Source: Brachybacterium aquaticum
GTDB taxonomy: Bacteria; Actinomycetota; Actinomycetes; Actinomycetales; Dermabacteraceae
Length of the DNA: 64,000 bases
Reading direction: 5' to 3'
NCBI RefSeq assembly: GCF_014204755.1
Contig: NZ_JACHLZ010000001.1
Coordinates: forward strand, 1,054,001 to 1,118,000
Notes under the pieces: generated by a model
Databases searched by the model: none
Seen by the model: only the letters and a program-made list of their open reading frames with translations
Told to the model about the DNA's origin: nothing
In this document: positions 34,815 through 47,498 of the stretch, in pieces
Position numbering within the stretch: the stretch's first letter is position 1
Layout: every line of letters starts with the position of its first letter
Program-made: the position numbers and the translations under genes

Positions 34815-35230
34815 GCCTTCCCGCCCGCGGCGGCGCGCGGCGCGGTGGCGACGTGCACGTCCCCGTCCTGCAGCGCGACGTCGAAGACGGCGATCGGCAG
34901 CCTCTCCCCGCCGCCGGAGTCCAGGACCTCACCGGTGTCGAGGTCCCAGGACTGCTTGTACATGGGGGAGGAGAGGGTGGGGACGATCCGCTCGGGCTCC
35001 TCGCCCTCGCCCGCGATCCGGTGGGTGCCCACGAGGCCCCGGGAGAGGATGTTCGAGCTGGAGTACGGGTCGAGCTGCTGCACGGCGCGCACGCTGCCGT
35101 CGTCCAGCAGGAACACGGCGATCTGGGTGCCGTCCGGCAGCATCGCGGCCGCGCCGCGCTCGGGGGCGAGATCGGCGACGGCGCAGATGCGCACGAGGGA
35201 GCCGGCGGCTCCGGTGGCGTGGGTGGTCAT
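34811..35230 (-). CDS. nirD: Nitrite reductase (NADH) small subunit
   Basis: A 139-residue Rieske-fold subunit of the cytoplasmic NADH-dependent nitrite reductase. It has the NirD pattern RICAVADLAPERGAAAML, VRAVQQLDPYSSSNILSRGLVG and SPMYKQSWDL. The Rieske Cys/His ligands are absent, as expected for NirD. It starts 3 nt after the nirB stop and overlaps the cobA fusion gene by 4 nt, so nirB-nirD-cobA form one unit. Confidence 0.95.
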   Translation of the reverse strand: MTTHATGAAGSLVRICAVADLAPERGAAAMLPDGTQIAVFLLDDGSVRAVQQLDPYSSSNILSRGLVGTHRIAGEGEEPERIVPTLSSPMYKQSWDLDTGEVLDSGGGERLPIAVFDVALQDGDVHVATAPRAAAGGKA

Positions 35231-35233
35231 CGG

Positions 35234-37909
35234 TCAGTCTCCTTCGGGGAGCGTCTCCGCGGCGCCCGCGAGGGCGTGCTCACGGGCGGCGAGCGGGGTG
35301 GGGAAGGTGTCCTCCGCGGCGTCCTCGGGACGGGCAGGGCGCACCTGCTCACGCTCGAGCACGTAGCGCAGCGACGGGTCGTGCAGGTCAGGGGCGTTGA
35401 TGAAGGACACGAACTTCGCGCGCCGCTCCGGGTCGTACACCGCCTCGGCCCACTCGTCGACGTAGGAGTCGGTGTGGCGCTGCATGGCCGCCTCGAGCTC
35501 CTCGCCGATGCCGAGGGAGTCCTCCACGATCACGCGCCGCAGCTCTTCGATCCCGCCGGGGTACTCCTCGACCCAGCGCGCGGTGCGCTGGAGCTTGTCC
35601 GCCTCGCGGATGTACAGGATGAGGAACCGGTCGATGCACCGCTGCAGCGTCTCGTCGTCCAGGTCCTCGACCAGGAGCTTGCCGTGCGCGGGCTGGGCAC
35701 CGCCGTTGCCTCCGACGTACAGGTTCCAACCGCGGTTGGTCGCGATGACGCCCACGTCCTTCGCCTGCGCCTCGGCGCACTCGCGGGCGCAGCCGGACAC
35801 GCCGATCTTCAGCTTGTGCGGGGAGCGCAGGCCCCGGTACCGCTGCTCGAGGTGCACGGCCATCGCGGTGGAGTCGCCGACCCCGAAGCGGCACCAGTTG
35901 GTGCCCAGGCAGCTCTTCACCATGCGCAGGGACTTGCCGTAGGCGTGGCCGGACTGGAACCCGGCCTCCACCAGGCGCTCCCAGATCTCGGGCAGCTGCT
36001 CCAGGCGCGCGCCGAACATGCCGATGCGCTGGGCGCCGTTGACCTTCACGTACAGGCCGTAGTCCTTCGCGACCTGCGCGAAGACGAGCAGCTTGTCGGG
36101 AGTGACCTCGCCGGCCGGCATCGCGGGGATCACCGAGTAGGTGCCGTCCTTCTGGATGTTCGCCATGACGTGGTCGTTGGTGTCCTGCAGGGAGCCCAGC
36201 TGGCGGCCCACGGGGTTGTGGCGCCGGCCGCTGAGCGCGCCGAGCGAGGACAGGATCGAGGCGACCGTCGGGCGGCACACCGCGCAGCCGCGGCCGGCGC
36301 CCGCGCCGTGGGCGGCGACGACCTCGGTGAAGGTCTCCTGCCCGCCCTCCTCGACGAGCTTGTACAGCTCGGCGCGGGAGTGGTCGAAGTGCTCGCACAG
36401 TGCGCGGGAGACCTCGATGCCGCTCTTGGCGAGCTCCTGGTTCAGCAGCTTCGTCAGCGACGGCACGCACGAGCCGCACACGGTGCCGGCGCTCGTGCAC
36501 TCCTTGATCGCACCGACGGTGTGGCAGCCCTGCTCGTTCACGGCGTGACGGATGGTGCCGGCCGCGACGTTGTTGCACGAGCAGACCACGGCCTCGTCGG
36601 GCAGCTCCGCGCCCGCGAGCGCGTCGCCGCCGCCCTCCGGGGCGATGACGGCCGACGGGTCCGCACCGAGCTTCCGCCCGATGAGCGGACGCAGCTGCGA
36701 GTACAGGGCGATGTCGCCCACGAGCACGCCGCCCAGCAGAGTCGTCGCGTCGTCGCTCATCACGAGCTTGCGGTACTGACGGTGCACCGGGTCCACGAAG
36801 GAGACCTCGAGCGCGTCGGGGGTCATGGCGTTGACGTCGCCGAAGGCCGCGGCGTCCACGCCCACGCCCTTGAGCTTCGTGCCGTCGGCGAAGCGCTGGT
36901 GGGTGCGGGTCCCGCCGAGGAAGCGGTCCACGACCACGTCGGCCATGTCGTTGCCGGGGGCGATCAGGCCCGCGCACACCCCGTCGAAGGAGGCGCACTC
37001 GCCGACGGCCCAGATGTCCGGATCCGAGGTCTGGCAGCTCTCGCCCACCACGATGCCGCCGCGCTCGCCGACGGTCAGGCCCGCCTCACGGCCGATCCGG
37101 TCGCGGGGGCGGATGCCGGTGGAGAAGACCACCACGTCGATGGGCAGCTCGGTCCCGTCGGACAGCTCCGCGGTGCCCATCGCGCCGTCCTCGGCGGGGC
37201 GGAAGGCGGAGGCGCCCACGCCGGTGCGCACGTCGATGCCCATGTCCTGGATGAGCAGGCGCAGCATCTCGCCGCCGCCGTCGTCCAGCTGCACGGCCAT
37301 CAGGCGGTCCGCGAACTCGACGACCGTCGAGTGGGCACCGAGGTTCTGCAGCGCGGCGGCGGCCTCGAGGCCGAGCACGCCGCCGCCGACGACGAGGCCG
37401 CGCACCTGGCGGCCCAGGGTCTCGCCGCGCTCGGCGACCCAGGCGGCGAGGGCGCGTACGTCGTCCACGGTGCGGTAGCTGAAGGAGCCGGGCAAGTCCT
37501 TGCCCTCGGCCCGCGGCGCCCAGGCCCAGGAGCCGGTGGCGAGCACGAGGCGGTCGTAGGGGTGGACGGTGCCGGAGGCGCAGGTGACGGTGTGCGCGGA
37601 GCGGTCCACGGCCTCGGCGGCATCGCCCGTCACCAGCGTGATCCGCGGGTCCTCCCACACGCCGGTGTCGAGCGACAGCATCTCTTCCTTGCGGTGGCCG
37701 AACCAGTCCGAGAGGTGCACGCGGTCGTAGGGCTGCTGCGGCTCCTCCCCGATCACGGTGAGGGCCCAGTCGCCGCTCGGGTCCTGCGACTGCAGCCGCG
37801 CGGCGACGCGGTGGCCGGTCATGCCGCCGCCGATCACGACGATGCGGGTGCCCGGCGGCAGCGCGGACTCGGGCGCGGGGGCGAGGGGGGAAGGTCCTGG
37901 GGTGCTCAT
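35234..37909 (-). CDS. nirB: Nitrite reductase (NADH) large subunit
   Basis: Siroheme/4Fe-4S/FAD enzyme reducing nitrite to ammonium in the cytoplasm. The 891-residue protein has an N-terminal FAD domain (RIVVIGGGMTGHRVAARL), a second nucleotide site (VRGLVVGGGVLGLEAAA), a BFD-like 2Fe-2S domain (VVCSCNNVAAGTIRHAV, then GTVCGSC), a second small Cys segment (GCAVCRP), and the C-terminal sulfite/nitrite reductase domain with siroheme/Fe-S cysteines in KSCLGTNWCRFG and GVSGCARECAEA. Length slightly exceeds the usual ~850 because of an N-terminal Pro/Ala extension. It is the first gene of nirB-nirD-cobA and diverges from the ilvB leader. Confidence 0.97.
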   Translation of the reverse strand: MSTPGPSPLAPAPESALPPGTRIVVIGGGMTGHRVAARLQSQDPSGDWALTVIGEEPQQPYDRVHLSDWFGHRKEEMLSLDTGVWEDPRITLVTGDAAEAVDRSAHTVTCASGTVHPYDRLVLATGSWAWAPRAEGKDLPGSFSYRTVDDVRALAAWVAERGETLGRQVRGLVVGGGVLGLEAAAALQNLGAHSTVVEFADRLMAVQLDDGGGEMLRLLIQDMGIDVRTGVGASAFRPAEDGAMGTAELSDGTELPIDVVVFSTGIRPRDRIGREAGLTVGERGGIVVGESCQTSDPDIWAVGECASFDGVCAGLIAPGNDMADVVVDRFLGGTRTHQRFADGTKLKGVGVDAAAFGDVNAMTPDALEVSFVDPVHRQYRKLVMSDDATTLLGGVLVGDIALYSQLRPLIGRKLGADPSAVIAPEGGGDALAGAELPDEAVVCSCNNVAAGTIRHAVNEQGCHTVGAIKECTSAGTVCGSCVPSLTKLLNQELAKSGIEVSRALCEHFDHSRAELYKLVEEGGQETFTEVVAAHGAGAGRGCAVCRPTVASILSSLGALSGRRHNPVGRQLGSLQDTNDHVMANIQKDGTYSVIPAMPAGEVTPDKLLVFAQVAKDYGLYVKVNGAQRIGMFGARLEQLPEIWERLVEAGFQSGHAYGKSLRMVKSCLGTNWCRFGVGDSTAMAVHLEQRYRGLRSPHKLKIGVSGCARECAEAQAKDVGVIATNRGWNLYVGGNGGAQPAHGKLLVEDLDDETLQRCIDRFLILYIREADKLQRTARWVEEYPGGIEELRRVIVEDSLGIGEELEAAMQRHTDSYVDEWAEAVYDPERRAKFVSFINAPDLHDPSLRYVLEREQVRPARPEDAAEDTFPTPLAAREHALAGAAETLPEGD

Positions 37910-37953
37910 GGCGGCTGCTCACGGTCCTCTCGACGGCGGATGGCGACGCGCCC

Positions 37954-37959
37954 ACCGTA
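37954..37959 (-). promoter_or_regulatory. Possible nirB -10 element
   Basis: TACGGT on the minus strand lies 44 nt before the nirB ATG, with GAGAGGA as a candidate ribosome-binding site between. The 380-bp nirB/ilvB gap otherwise holds the ilv leader and attenuator and no further gene that I can see. Confidence 0.35.
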
Positions 37960-38084
37960 GGCGGGGAAGGCGCCTATGCGCAGGACTTTCGCCCGTCCCG
38001 TCGGGAGTCGGTCGTGCCGTCCGACGGGCTCCCGCCGCGCGGTCTCGGCATCCGGACAGGTGGCGGCGGGCGCGGGGGAGGGCC

Positions 38085-38090
38085 TATCGT
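38085..38090 (+). promoter_or_regulatory. -10 element of the ilvBN leader transcript
   Basis: TATCGT ends 6 nt before the ATG of the leader peptide, so the peptide itself is probably read from a leaderless start. Confidence 0.5.
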
Positions 38091-38096
38091 GGGCGC

Positions 38097-38135
38097 ATGC
38101 AGACGATCCTTCTCGTAGTCACCGAGCGCGGCTGA
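38097..38135 (+). CDS. ilv leader peptide (attenuator)
   Basis: A 12-codon ORF encoding [12 protein letters not shown]. Five consecutive codons (38106-38120) specify Ile, Leu, Leu, Val, Val, the three end products of the pathway that follows. It starts 6 nt after a -10 hexamer and is followed by a T-tailed terminator and ilvB. This is the layout of ribosome-mediated attenuation: when charged branched-chain tRNAs are scarce, the ribosome stalls on these codons and the terminator fails to form. Similar leaders precede ilvBNC in corynebacteria. Too short to stand alone; confidence rests on codon content and context. Confidence 0.85.
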   Translation: MQTILLVVTERG

Positions 38136-38168
38136 CGCCCGTTCGTCCCTACGAGACGTCATCCGCGC
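38126..38168 (+). promoter_or_regulatory. Leader RNA pairing region competing with the terminator
   Basis: GCGCGGCTGACG (38126-38137) covers the end of the leader peptide and can pair with CGTCATCCGCGC (38157-38168) with one mismatch. Its right arm runs 2 nt into the terminator stem. A ribosome stalled on the Ile/Leu/Val codons would cover the left arm, so this is a plausible regulatory switch; which state favours read-through cannot be settled without folding. Confidence 0.5.
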
Positions 38169-38200
38169 CCCTCCCCGAGTCCCTGGCGGAGGGGCTTTTT
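38167..38200 (+). terminator. Rho-independent attenuator terminator before ilvB
   Basis: Stem GCCCCTCC (38167-38174) with GGAGGGGC (38188-38195), then five T residues at 38196-38200. T-tailed terminators are rare in this genome type, which strengthens the attenuation call. ilvB begins 90 nt downstream. Confidence 0.85.
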
Positions 38201-38289
38201 CGTGCCCGGTCCGAGGGCGCGGAGCAGCGGGAGGCGCACGGAGCACCATCCCCGCCACGCCCAGAGTCCGAGACGACGAAGGAGTTCCG

Positions 38290-41755
<3,466 letters not shown>

Positions 41756-41782
41756 TCCCGCGCACCGCGCCTCGCACACCTC

Positions 41783-41833
41783 GAGCGGCGGCGGGGGCAC
41801 CCGGCTCATCGGCCGGGGCCCCCGCCGCCGCTC
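41783..41833 (+). terminator. Hairpin terminator after ilvC
   Basis: Perfect 16-bp stem (41783-41798 with 41818-41833) enclosing a second CCCGGC/GCCGGG stem, 27 nt after the ilvC stop. Very GC-rich, no T-run. Confidence 0.85.
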
Positions 41834-41886
41834 CACATCTGCAGTCTCGGATCGTGACCCTCGTTCCCGCATGGCGGACACCGGGC

Positions 41887-41892
41887 TACTCT
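41887..41892 (+). promoter_or_regulatory. Possible serA -10 element
   Basis: TACTCT after the ilvC terminator and 64 nt before the serA GTG; the ribosome-binding site GGAGGAG follows at 41945-41951. This would start a serA-leuB-ilvE-cimA transcript. Confidence 0.35.
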
Positions 41893-41956
41893 GTCCCTGA
41901 CCCCGTCGCCCCCGAGGGCGTGAGCGACGACCACCATCCGCACCGGAGGAGATTCC

Positions 41957-43564
41957 GTGACGCGTCCTGTCGTGCTCATCGCTGAGGAGCTGTCGCCCGC
42001 CACCGTCGAGGTCCTCGGACCCGACGTCGAGGTGCGCAGCGTGGACGGCACCGACCGCCCCGCGCTGCTCGCCGCAGTGGCCGAGGCCGATGCCCTGCTG
42101 GTCCGCTCCGCCACCCAGGTCGACGCGGAGGTCTACGCCGCCGCCAAGCAGCTGAAGGTCGTCGCCCGTGCGGGCGTGGGCCTGGACAACGTGGACTTGC
42201 CGGCCGCGACCACCGCGGGTGTCATGGTGATCAACGCCCCCACCTCGAACATCACCTCCGCCGCGGAGCTCGCGGTCGCTCTGATCCTCGCCTCGCTGCG
42301 CAACCTCGCCCGCGCCGACGCCTCGGTGAAGGCCGGGAAGTGGGAGCGCAAGCAGCTCACCGGCGTCGAGCTGCTGGGCAAGACCGTGGGCGTGGTCGGC
42401 TTCGGCCGCATCGGCCAGCTGGTCGCCGAGCGCCTCGCCGGCTTCGGCGTCGAGCTGCTCGCCTACGACCCCTACGTCAACCACACCCGCGCCGCCGAGC
42501 TGGGCGCCCGCGTGGTCGAGCTCGACGAGCTCATGCGCGAGTCGGACATCGTCACCGTCCACATGCCGAAGACCCCCGAGACCACCGGCCTCATCGGCGC
42601 CGAGCAGTTCGCGCTCGCCAAGCCCACCCTCCACGTCGTCAACGCCGCCCGCGGCGGCCTCATCGACGAGGAGGCGCTGTACACCGCGCTGACCACCGGG
42701 CAGATCGCCGCGGCGGCGCTGGACGTCTACACCTCCGAGCCGCCGGCCAGCAGCGAGACCGCCTCGAAGCTGCTCGAGCTCGACAATGTCACCCTCACCC
42801 CGCACCTCGGCGCCTCCACCGCCGAGGCGCAGGAGAAGGCCGGTGTCGCCGTCGCCAAGTCCGTGCGGCTCGCCCTCGCCGGCGAGCTCGTGCCCGACGC
42901 GGTCAACGTCGCGGGCGGTGCGATCGACGACCTGGTCCGCCCGGGCGTGGCCCTCGCCGACCGCCTCGGCCAGCTGTTCACGGCGCTCGCCTCCGAGTCC
43001 CCGGAGCTGCTGGAGATCGAGGTGCGCGGCGAGATCGCGACCCGCGACGTCACCGCCCTGAAGCTCTCCGCCCTGCGCGGCATCTTCCGCTCCGTGGTCA
43101 CCGAGCAGGTCAGCTACGTCAACGCCCCGGTCCTCGCCGAGGAGCGCGGCATCCGCGTGCAGCTCCTGACCGACGAGACCTCCGACCGCTTCCGCAACGT
43201 GATCGCCATCCGCGGCACCCTGCGCAGCGGACACGTCGTCTCCGTCGAGGGCACCCTCAGCGGCGTCGAGCAGTCCCACAAGCTCGTCCAGATCGGCAAG
43301 CACCCGCTGGACGTCCCGCTCAGCGACCACCTGCTGCTGATCCGCTACGCCGACGGTCCGGGCCTGATCGGCCTGTACGGTGCCCGGCTCGGCGAGGCCG
43401 GCGTGAACATCGCGGGCATGCAGGTCTCCCGCGCGGGCAGCGCCCCGGGCTCCGAGGCCCTGGTCGTGCTGAACCTCGACAGCTCCGTGGACCGCGAGCT
43501 GGCGGTGAGCATCGGTGAGCGCATCGACGCGCACTCGATCCACACCGTCGACCTCGTCTACTGA
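41957..43564 (+). CDS. serA: D-3-phosphoglycerate dehydrogenase (long, ACT-containing form)
   Basis: First enzyme of serine synthesis. The 535-residue protein is the type 1 form found in mycobacteria: substrate domain, Rossmann domain with [16 protein letters not shown], catalytic Arg in [13 protein letters not shown], Glu-region YTSEPPAS, catalytic His in [13 protein letters not shown], an intervening (ASB) domain (about 320-450), and a C-terminal ACT domain ([27 protein letters not shown]) for serine feedback. GTG start with GGAGGAG upstream. It lies between ilvC and leuB as in mycobacteria. Confidence 0.97.
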   Translation: MTRPVVLIAEELSPATVEVLGPDVEVRSVDGTDRPALLAAVAEADALLVRSATQVDAEVYAAAKQLKVVARAGVGLDNVDLPAATTAGVMVINAPTSNITSAAELAVALILASLRNLARADASVKAGKWERKQLTGVELLGKTVGVVGFGRIGQLVAERLAGFGVELLAYDPYVNHTRAAELGARVVELDELMRESDIVTVHMPKTPETTGLIGAEQFALAKPTLHVVNAARGGLIDEEALYTALTTGQIAAAALDVYTSEPPASSETASKLLELDNVTLTPHLGASTAEAQEKAGVAVAKSVRLALAGELVPDAVNVAGGAIDDLVRPGVALADRLGQLFTALASESPELLEIEVRGEIATRDVTALKLSALRGIFRSVVTEQVSYVNAPVLAEERGIRVQLLTDETSDRFRNVIAIRGTLRSGHVVSVEGTLSGVEQSHKLVQIGKHPLDVPLSDHLLLIRYADGPGLIGLYGARLGEAGVNIAGMQVSRAGSAPGSEALVVLNLDSSVDRELAVSIGERIDAHSIHTVDLVY

Positions 43565-43587
43565 CCCCCATCCCGAAGGAACCACCC

Positions 43588-44679
43588 ATGAGCACCACCG
43601 CTCCTGCTCCCAGCACCCTGCGCCTGGCCGTCATCGAGGGCGACGGCATCGGAAAGGAGGTCGTCCCCCAGGGCCTGCGCGCCCTGCGGGCCGCCCTCGA
43701 GCCCGCCGGCGTGACCGTCGAGACCACCGACTTCGATCTCGGCGCGGGGCGCTGGCACCGCACCGGCGAGACCCTCACCGACGAGGACATGGCGGCCCTG
43801 GCCGAGCACGACGCGATCCTGCTCGGCGCCGTGGGCGATCCCGGCGTGCCCTCGGGCGTGCTCGAGCGCGGCCTGCTGCTGAAGCTGCGCTTCGGCTTCG
43901 ACCACTACGTGAACCTGCGCCCCACCCGACTCTTCCCGGGCGTCGCCACGCCGCTCGCGGATCCGGGCGAGGTCGACTTCCTCGTGGTCCGCGAGGGCAC
44001 CGAGGGCCCGTACGTCGGCAACGGCGGCTCGATGCGCACCGGCACCGACCTGGAGGTCGCCACGGAGGTGTCCCTGAACACCGCCGTCGGCGTCGAGCGC
44101 GTGGTCCGCTACGCCTTCGAGCAGGCCGCGGCCCGCCGCGGGAAGCTGACCCTGGTCCACAAGCACAACGTGCTCGTCCACGCCGGTCACCTGTGGCGCC
44201 GCATCGTGGAGAAGGTGGGGGAGCAGTACCCCTCGGTCGCGGTGGACTACGCCCACGTCGACGCGATGATGATCTACCTCGTCCAGGACCCGTCCCGCTT
44301 CGACGTCATCGTCACCGACAACCTCTTCGGCGACATCGTCACCGACCTCGCCGGCGCCATCGGCGGCGGCATCGGCCTGGCCGCGAGCGGCAACGTGAAC
44401 CCCACCGGCGCGTTCCCCTCGATGTTCGAGCCCGTGCACGGCTCGGCCCCCGACATCGCCGGGCAGGACAAGGCCGATCCGACCGCGACCGTGCTCTCGG
44501 TCGCGCTGCTGCTGGACCACCTCGGCCACGTCGAGCCGGCCGCGGCCGTGCGCGCCGCGGTCGAGAACGACCTCGCGGCCCGCGCCGCCGATCCCTCGCT
44601 CGCCTCCCGCGGCACGGTCCGCACCGGGGACGACCTGGTGGCCGCGATCGCCGGCACGGCCCCCGGCTCCGTGCGCTGA
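43588..44679 (+). CDS. leuB: 3-isopropylmalate dehydrogenase
   Basis: NAD-dependent oxidative decarboxylase of leucine synthesis. The 363-residue protein has [47 protein letters not shown], the metal-binding aspartates in [13 protein letters not shown], and the NAD motif [20 protein letters not shown]. Because the next pathway gene is cimA, it may also act on methylmalate for isoleucine; leuC and leuD are not in the window. GAAGGAA precedes the ATG, 23 nt after serA. Confidence 0.96.
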   Translation: MSTTAPAPSTLRLAVIEGDGIGKEVVPQGLRALRAALEPAGVTVETTDFDLGAGRWHRTGETLTDEDMAALAEHDAILLGAVGDPGVPSGVLERGLLLKLRFGFDHYVNLRPTRLFPGVATPLADPGEVDFLVVREGTEGPYVGNGGSMRTGTDLEVATEVSLNTAVGVERVVRYAFEQAAARRGKLTLVHKHNVLVHAGHLWRRIVEKVGEQYPSVAVDYAHVDAMMIYLVQDPSRFDVIVTDNLFGDIVTDLAGAIGGGIGLAASGNVNPTGAFPSMFEPVHGSAPDIAGQDKADPTATVLSVALLLDHLGHVEPAAAVRAAVENDLAARAADPSLASRGTVRTGDDLVAAIAGTAPGSVR

Positions 44680-44728
44680 GCACGCACCTGACAGACTGAC
44701 CCCGCCACCTTCTATCGAGGAGATCCCT

Positions 44729-45820
44729 GTGAGCGCACTCGCCTTCCCCCAGACCAGCACGACCCGTCGCGTGGGCGACGACGAGCGCGCCCGCATCCTC
44801 TCCGCCCCCGGCTTCGGCCAGCACTACACGGACTTCATGGCTCGTGCGCGCTGGACCGAGGGTGAGGGCTGGGGATCCGACGAGGTCGTCCCCTACGGCC
44901 CGCTGCAGCTCTCGCCAGCCGCGGCGGTGCTCCACTACGGCCAGGAGATCTTCGAGGGCCTGAAGGCCTTCCGCCACGCCGACGGCTCCGTGTGGACCTT
45001 CCGTCCCGAGGCGAATGCCGCGCGCATGCAGCGCTCGGCCCGGCGCCTGGCCCTGCCGGAGCTGCCGGAGGAGGACTTCCTGACCTCGCTGAAGGCCGTC
45101 GTCGCGGCCGACGAGCCCTGGGTGCCCGAGGCCACCAGCGAGGAGTCGCTGTACCTGCGCCCGTTCATGTTCGCCTCCGAGGAGTTCCTCGGGGTGCGCG
45201 CGAGCCATGTCGTGGACTACTACGTCATCGCCTCCCCGGCCGGTCCGTACTTCCCCCGCGGTGTGCAGCCGCTGGTCGTGTGGATCACCGACGAGTACGC
45301 CCGGGCGGGCCAGGGCGGCACCGGCGCGGCCAAGTGCGGCGGCAACTACGCCAGCTCCCTGCTGGGCAAGCGCGAGGCCGCAGAGAACGGGGCCGACGAG
45401 GTCCTGTTCCTGGACTCCGAGACCCACACCAGCATCGACGAGCTCTCCGGCATGAACGTCGTGGCCATCACCCGTGACGGCCGCCTGCTCACCCCGTCCC
45501 TGAGCGGCTCGATCCTCGAGGGTGTCACCCGCCTGTCGATCCTGCAGCTGGCCCAGGACCGCGGGCTCGAGGTCAACGAGCAGAAGCTCGTGATGAGCGA
45601 GATCGAGGAGCAGCTGAAGGCCGGGGAGATCACCGAGATGTTCGCCTGCGGCACCGCCGCGGTCATCAACCCCATCGGCGAGTTCCGCTCCAAGCACGGC
45701 TCCGTGACCGTCGGCGACGGCGGCTCCGGGGAGTCCACCCTGGCCCTGCGCAAAGAGCTCACCGACATCCAGTACGGCCGGATCCCGGACCGCCACGGCT
45801 GGCTGACCCGACTGGTGTGA
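44729..45820 (+). CDS. ilvE: Branched-chain amino acid aminotransferase
   Basis: PLP fold-IV aminotransferase for the last step of valine, leucine and isoleucine synthesis. The 363-residue protein has YGQEIFEGLKAFRHADGSVWTFRP, YLRPFMFASE, the PLP lysine Lys202 in GAAKCGGNYASSL, EVLFLDSETHTSIDELSGMN and the C-terminal EMFACGTAAVINPIG. GTG start with GAGGAG 7 nt upstream. It follows leuB by 49 nt and precedes cimA by 13 nt. Confidence 0.96.
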   Translation: MSALAFPQTSTTRRVGDDERARILSAPGFGQHYTDFMARARWTEGEGWGSDEVVPYGPLQLSPAAAVLHYGQEIFEGLKAFRHADGSVWTFRPEANAARMQRSARRLALPELPEEDFLTSLKAVVAADEPWVPEATSEESLYLRPFMFASEEFLGVRASHVVDYYVIASPAGPYFPRGVQPLVVWITDEYARAGQGGTGAAKCGGNYASSLLGKREAAENGADEVLFLDSETHTSIDELSGMNVVAITRDGRLLTPSLSGSILEGVTRLSILQLAQDRGLEVNEQKLVMSEIEEQLKAGEITEMFACGTAAVINPIGEFRSKHGSVTVGDGGSGESTLALRKELTDIQYGRIPDRHGWLTRLV

Positions 45821-45833
45821 GGGAAGGACGACG

Positions 45834-47471
45834 ATGACCGACGCGACCGGACCGACCACGCCCACTGCGGAGATCCCCGGGTTCCACCTCTACGACACGA
45901 CCCTGCGCGACGGCTCCCAGCAGGAGGGGCTGACCCTGTCGGTCACCGACAAGCTCGCCGTCGCCCGTCACCTCGACGAGCTGGGCGTGACCTACATCGA
46001 GGGCGGGTGGCCCGGCGCCGTCCCGCGGGACACCGAGTTCTTCCAGCGCGCCCGCACCGAGCTGCAGCTGACGCACGCGCGCCTGGCCGCCTTCGGCGCG
46101 ACCCGCAAGGCCGGAGCCGCCGTCGAGGAGGATCCTCAGGTCGCCGCGCTCGTGGAGGCCGGGACGCCGACCATCACCCTGGTCGCCAAGTCCGATCTGC
46201 GCCACGTCACCGGGGCGCTGCGCACCACGGCCGAGGAGAACCTCGCCATGGTGACCGACACGGTCTCCTATCTCGTGGGCCTTGGCCGCGAGGTGATCCT
46301 CGACGCCGAGCACTTCTTCGACGGCTTCCTGCACGATCCGGACTACACCACCTCCGTGCTCGTCGCCGCCCACGAAGCCGGCGCCGCCGTGCTGGTGCTC
46401 TGCGACACCAACGGCGGGATGCTCCCGCACCAGGTCACCGAGATCATCGAGAACCTCTCCGCTCGGCTCGAGACCGCCGGGGCAGGGGACGCCCGGCTCG
46501 GCGCCCACACCCACAACGACACCGGCTGCGCGGTCGCCAACGCGATCTCCGCCGTCCGCGCCGGGATCACCCACGTCCAGGGCTGCGTGAACGGCTACGG
46601 GGAGCGCACCGGCAACGCCGACCTCGTGACCCTCATGGGGGATCTCCAGCTGAAGATGGGCATGGACCTCGTGCCCGCCGAGACGCTCGCAGAGACCACC
46701 CGCATCTCCCACGCGATCGGCGAGATCGTGAACATGCCGGTCACCACCCGCGCCCCCTACGTCGGCGCGAGCGCCTTCGCCCACAAGGCCGGGCTGCACG
46801 CGAGCGCGATCCGTGTGGATCCGGACCTGTACCAGCACACCGATCCGCGCGAGGTCGGCAACGACATGCGCATGATCATCTCCGACATGGCCGGCCGCGC
46901 CTCCATCGAGCTCAAGGGCCGCGAGCTCGGCTTCGACCTCGCGGGCGAGCCCGAGCTGCTCTCGCGCCTCGCCGCGACGGTCAAGCAGCGTGAGGCGGAG
47001 GGCTACTCCTACGAGGCGGCCGACGCCTCCTTCGAGCTGCTGCTGCTGGACGAGCTCGGCCAGGTCCCCAGCTACTCGACCGTCGAGTCGTGGCGCGCCA
47101 CCTCGCAGCTCGGCCGCGACGGCACGCTGGAGACCGAGGCGACCGTGAAGCTGCGCAGCGACGCCGAGGGCGAGCACGAGCGGAAGGTCGCGATCGCCGA
47201 GGGCAACGGCCCCGTCAACGCCCTGGACCTCGCCCTGCGCGAGGCGCTGCGCGAGCGCCACCCCGAGGTCGACGAGTTCGAGCTGCGCGACTTCAAGGTG
47301 CGCATCCTGGACGCGCACCACGGCACCGACGCGACGGTCCGCGTGCTCGTGCGCACCTCCGGGCGAGGTCTCGAGTTCCAGACCGTCGGCGTCGGCCCGA
47401 ACGTCATCGAGGCCTCCTGGGAGGCGATCTACGACGCGTACACCTACGGGCTGTACAAGTCGGGCGTCTGA
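45834..47471 (+). CDS. cimA: (R)-citramalate synthase
   Basis: Condenses pyruvate with acetyl-CoA to citramalate, the threonine-independent entry to isoleucine. The 545-residue protein has the DRE-TIM motif YDTTLRDGSQQEG, YIEGGWPGAVPRDTEFF, AHTHNDTGCAVANAI, GCVNGYGERTGNADL, the CimA-type HKAGLHASAI, and a C-terminal LeuA-dimer regulatory domain (about 420-540). The GGWPG motif and overall length favour CimA over 2-isopropylmalate synthase. It ends the serA-leuB-ilvE-cimA run. Confidence 0.93.
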   Translation: MTDATGPTTPTAEIPGFHLYDTTLRDGSQQEGLTLSVTDKLAVARHLDELGVTYIEGGWPGAVPRDTEFFQRARTELQLTHARLAAFGATRKAGAAVEEDPQVAALVEAGTPTITLVAKSDLRHVTGALRTTAEENLAMVTDTVSYLVGLGREVILDAEHFFDGFLHDPDYTTSVLVAAHEAGAAVLVLCDTNGGMLPHQVTEIIENLSARLETAGAGDARLGAHTHNDTGCAVANAISAVRAGITHVQGCVNGYGERTGNADLVTLMGDLQLKMGMDLVPAETLAETTRISHAIGEIVNMPVTTRAPYVGASAFAHKAGLHASAIRVDPDLYQHTDPREVGNDMRMIISDMAGRASIELKGRELGFDLAGEPELLSRLAATVKQREAEGYSYEAADASFELLLLDELGQVPSYSTVESWRATSQLGRDGTLETEATVKLRSDAEGEHERKVAIAEGNGPVNALDLALREALRERHPEVDEFELRDFKVRILDAHHGTDATVRVLVRTSGRGLEFQTVGVGPNVIEASWEAIYDAYTYGLYKSGV

Positions 47472-47486
47472 CCGGGCCCGGGAAGC

Positions 47487-47492
47487 TAGTCT
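47487..47492 (+). promoter_or_regulatory. -10 element of leaderless ACT-protein gene
   Basis: TAGTCT ends 6 nt before the ATG at 47499, inside the 27-bp gap after cimA. Confidence 0.5.
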
Positions 47493-47498
47493 GTGCCC

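Noticed and set aside
34853..37960. A 1035-codon open frame on the plus strand
   Set aside because: It is exactly antisense to nirB/nirD, whose protein motifs are unmistakable. Long antisense frames are expected at this GC content, and its product is repetitive H/G/V/R/A-rich sequence without domains.
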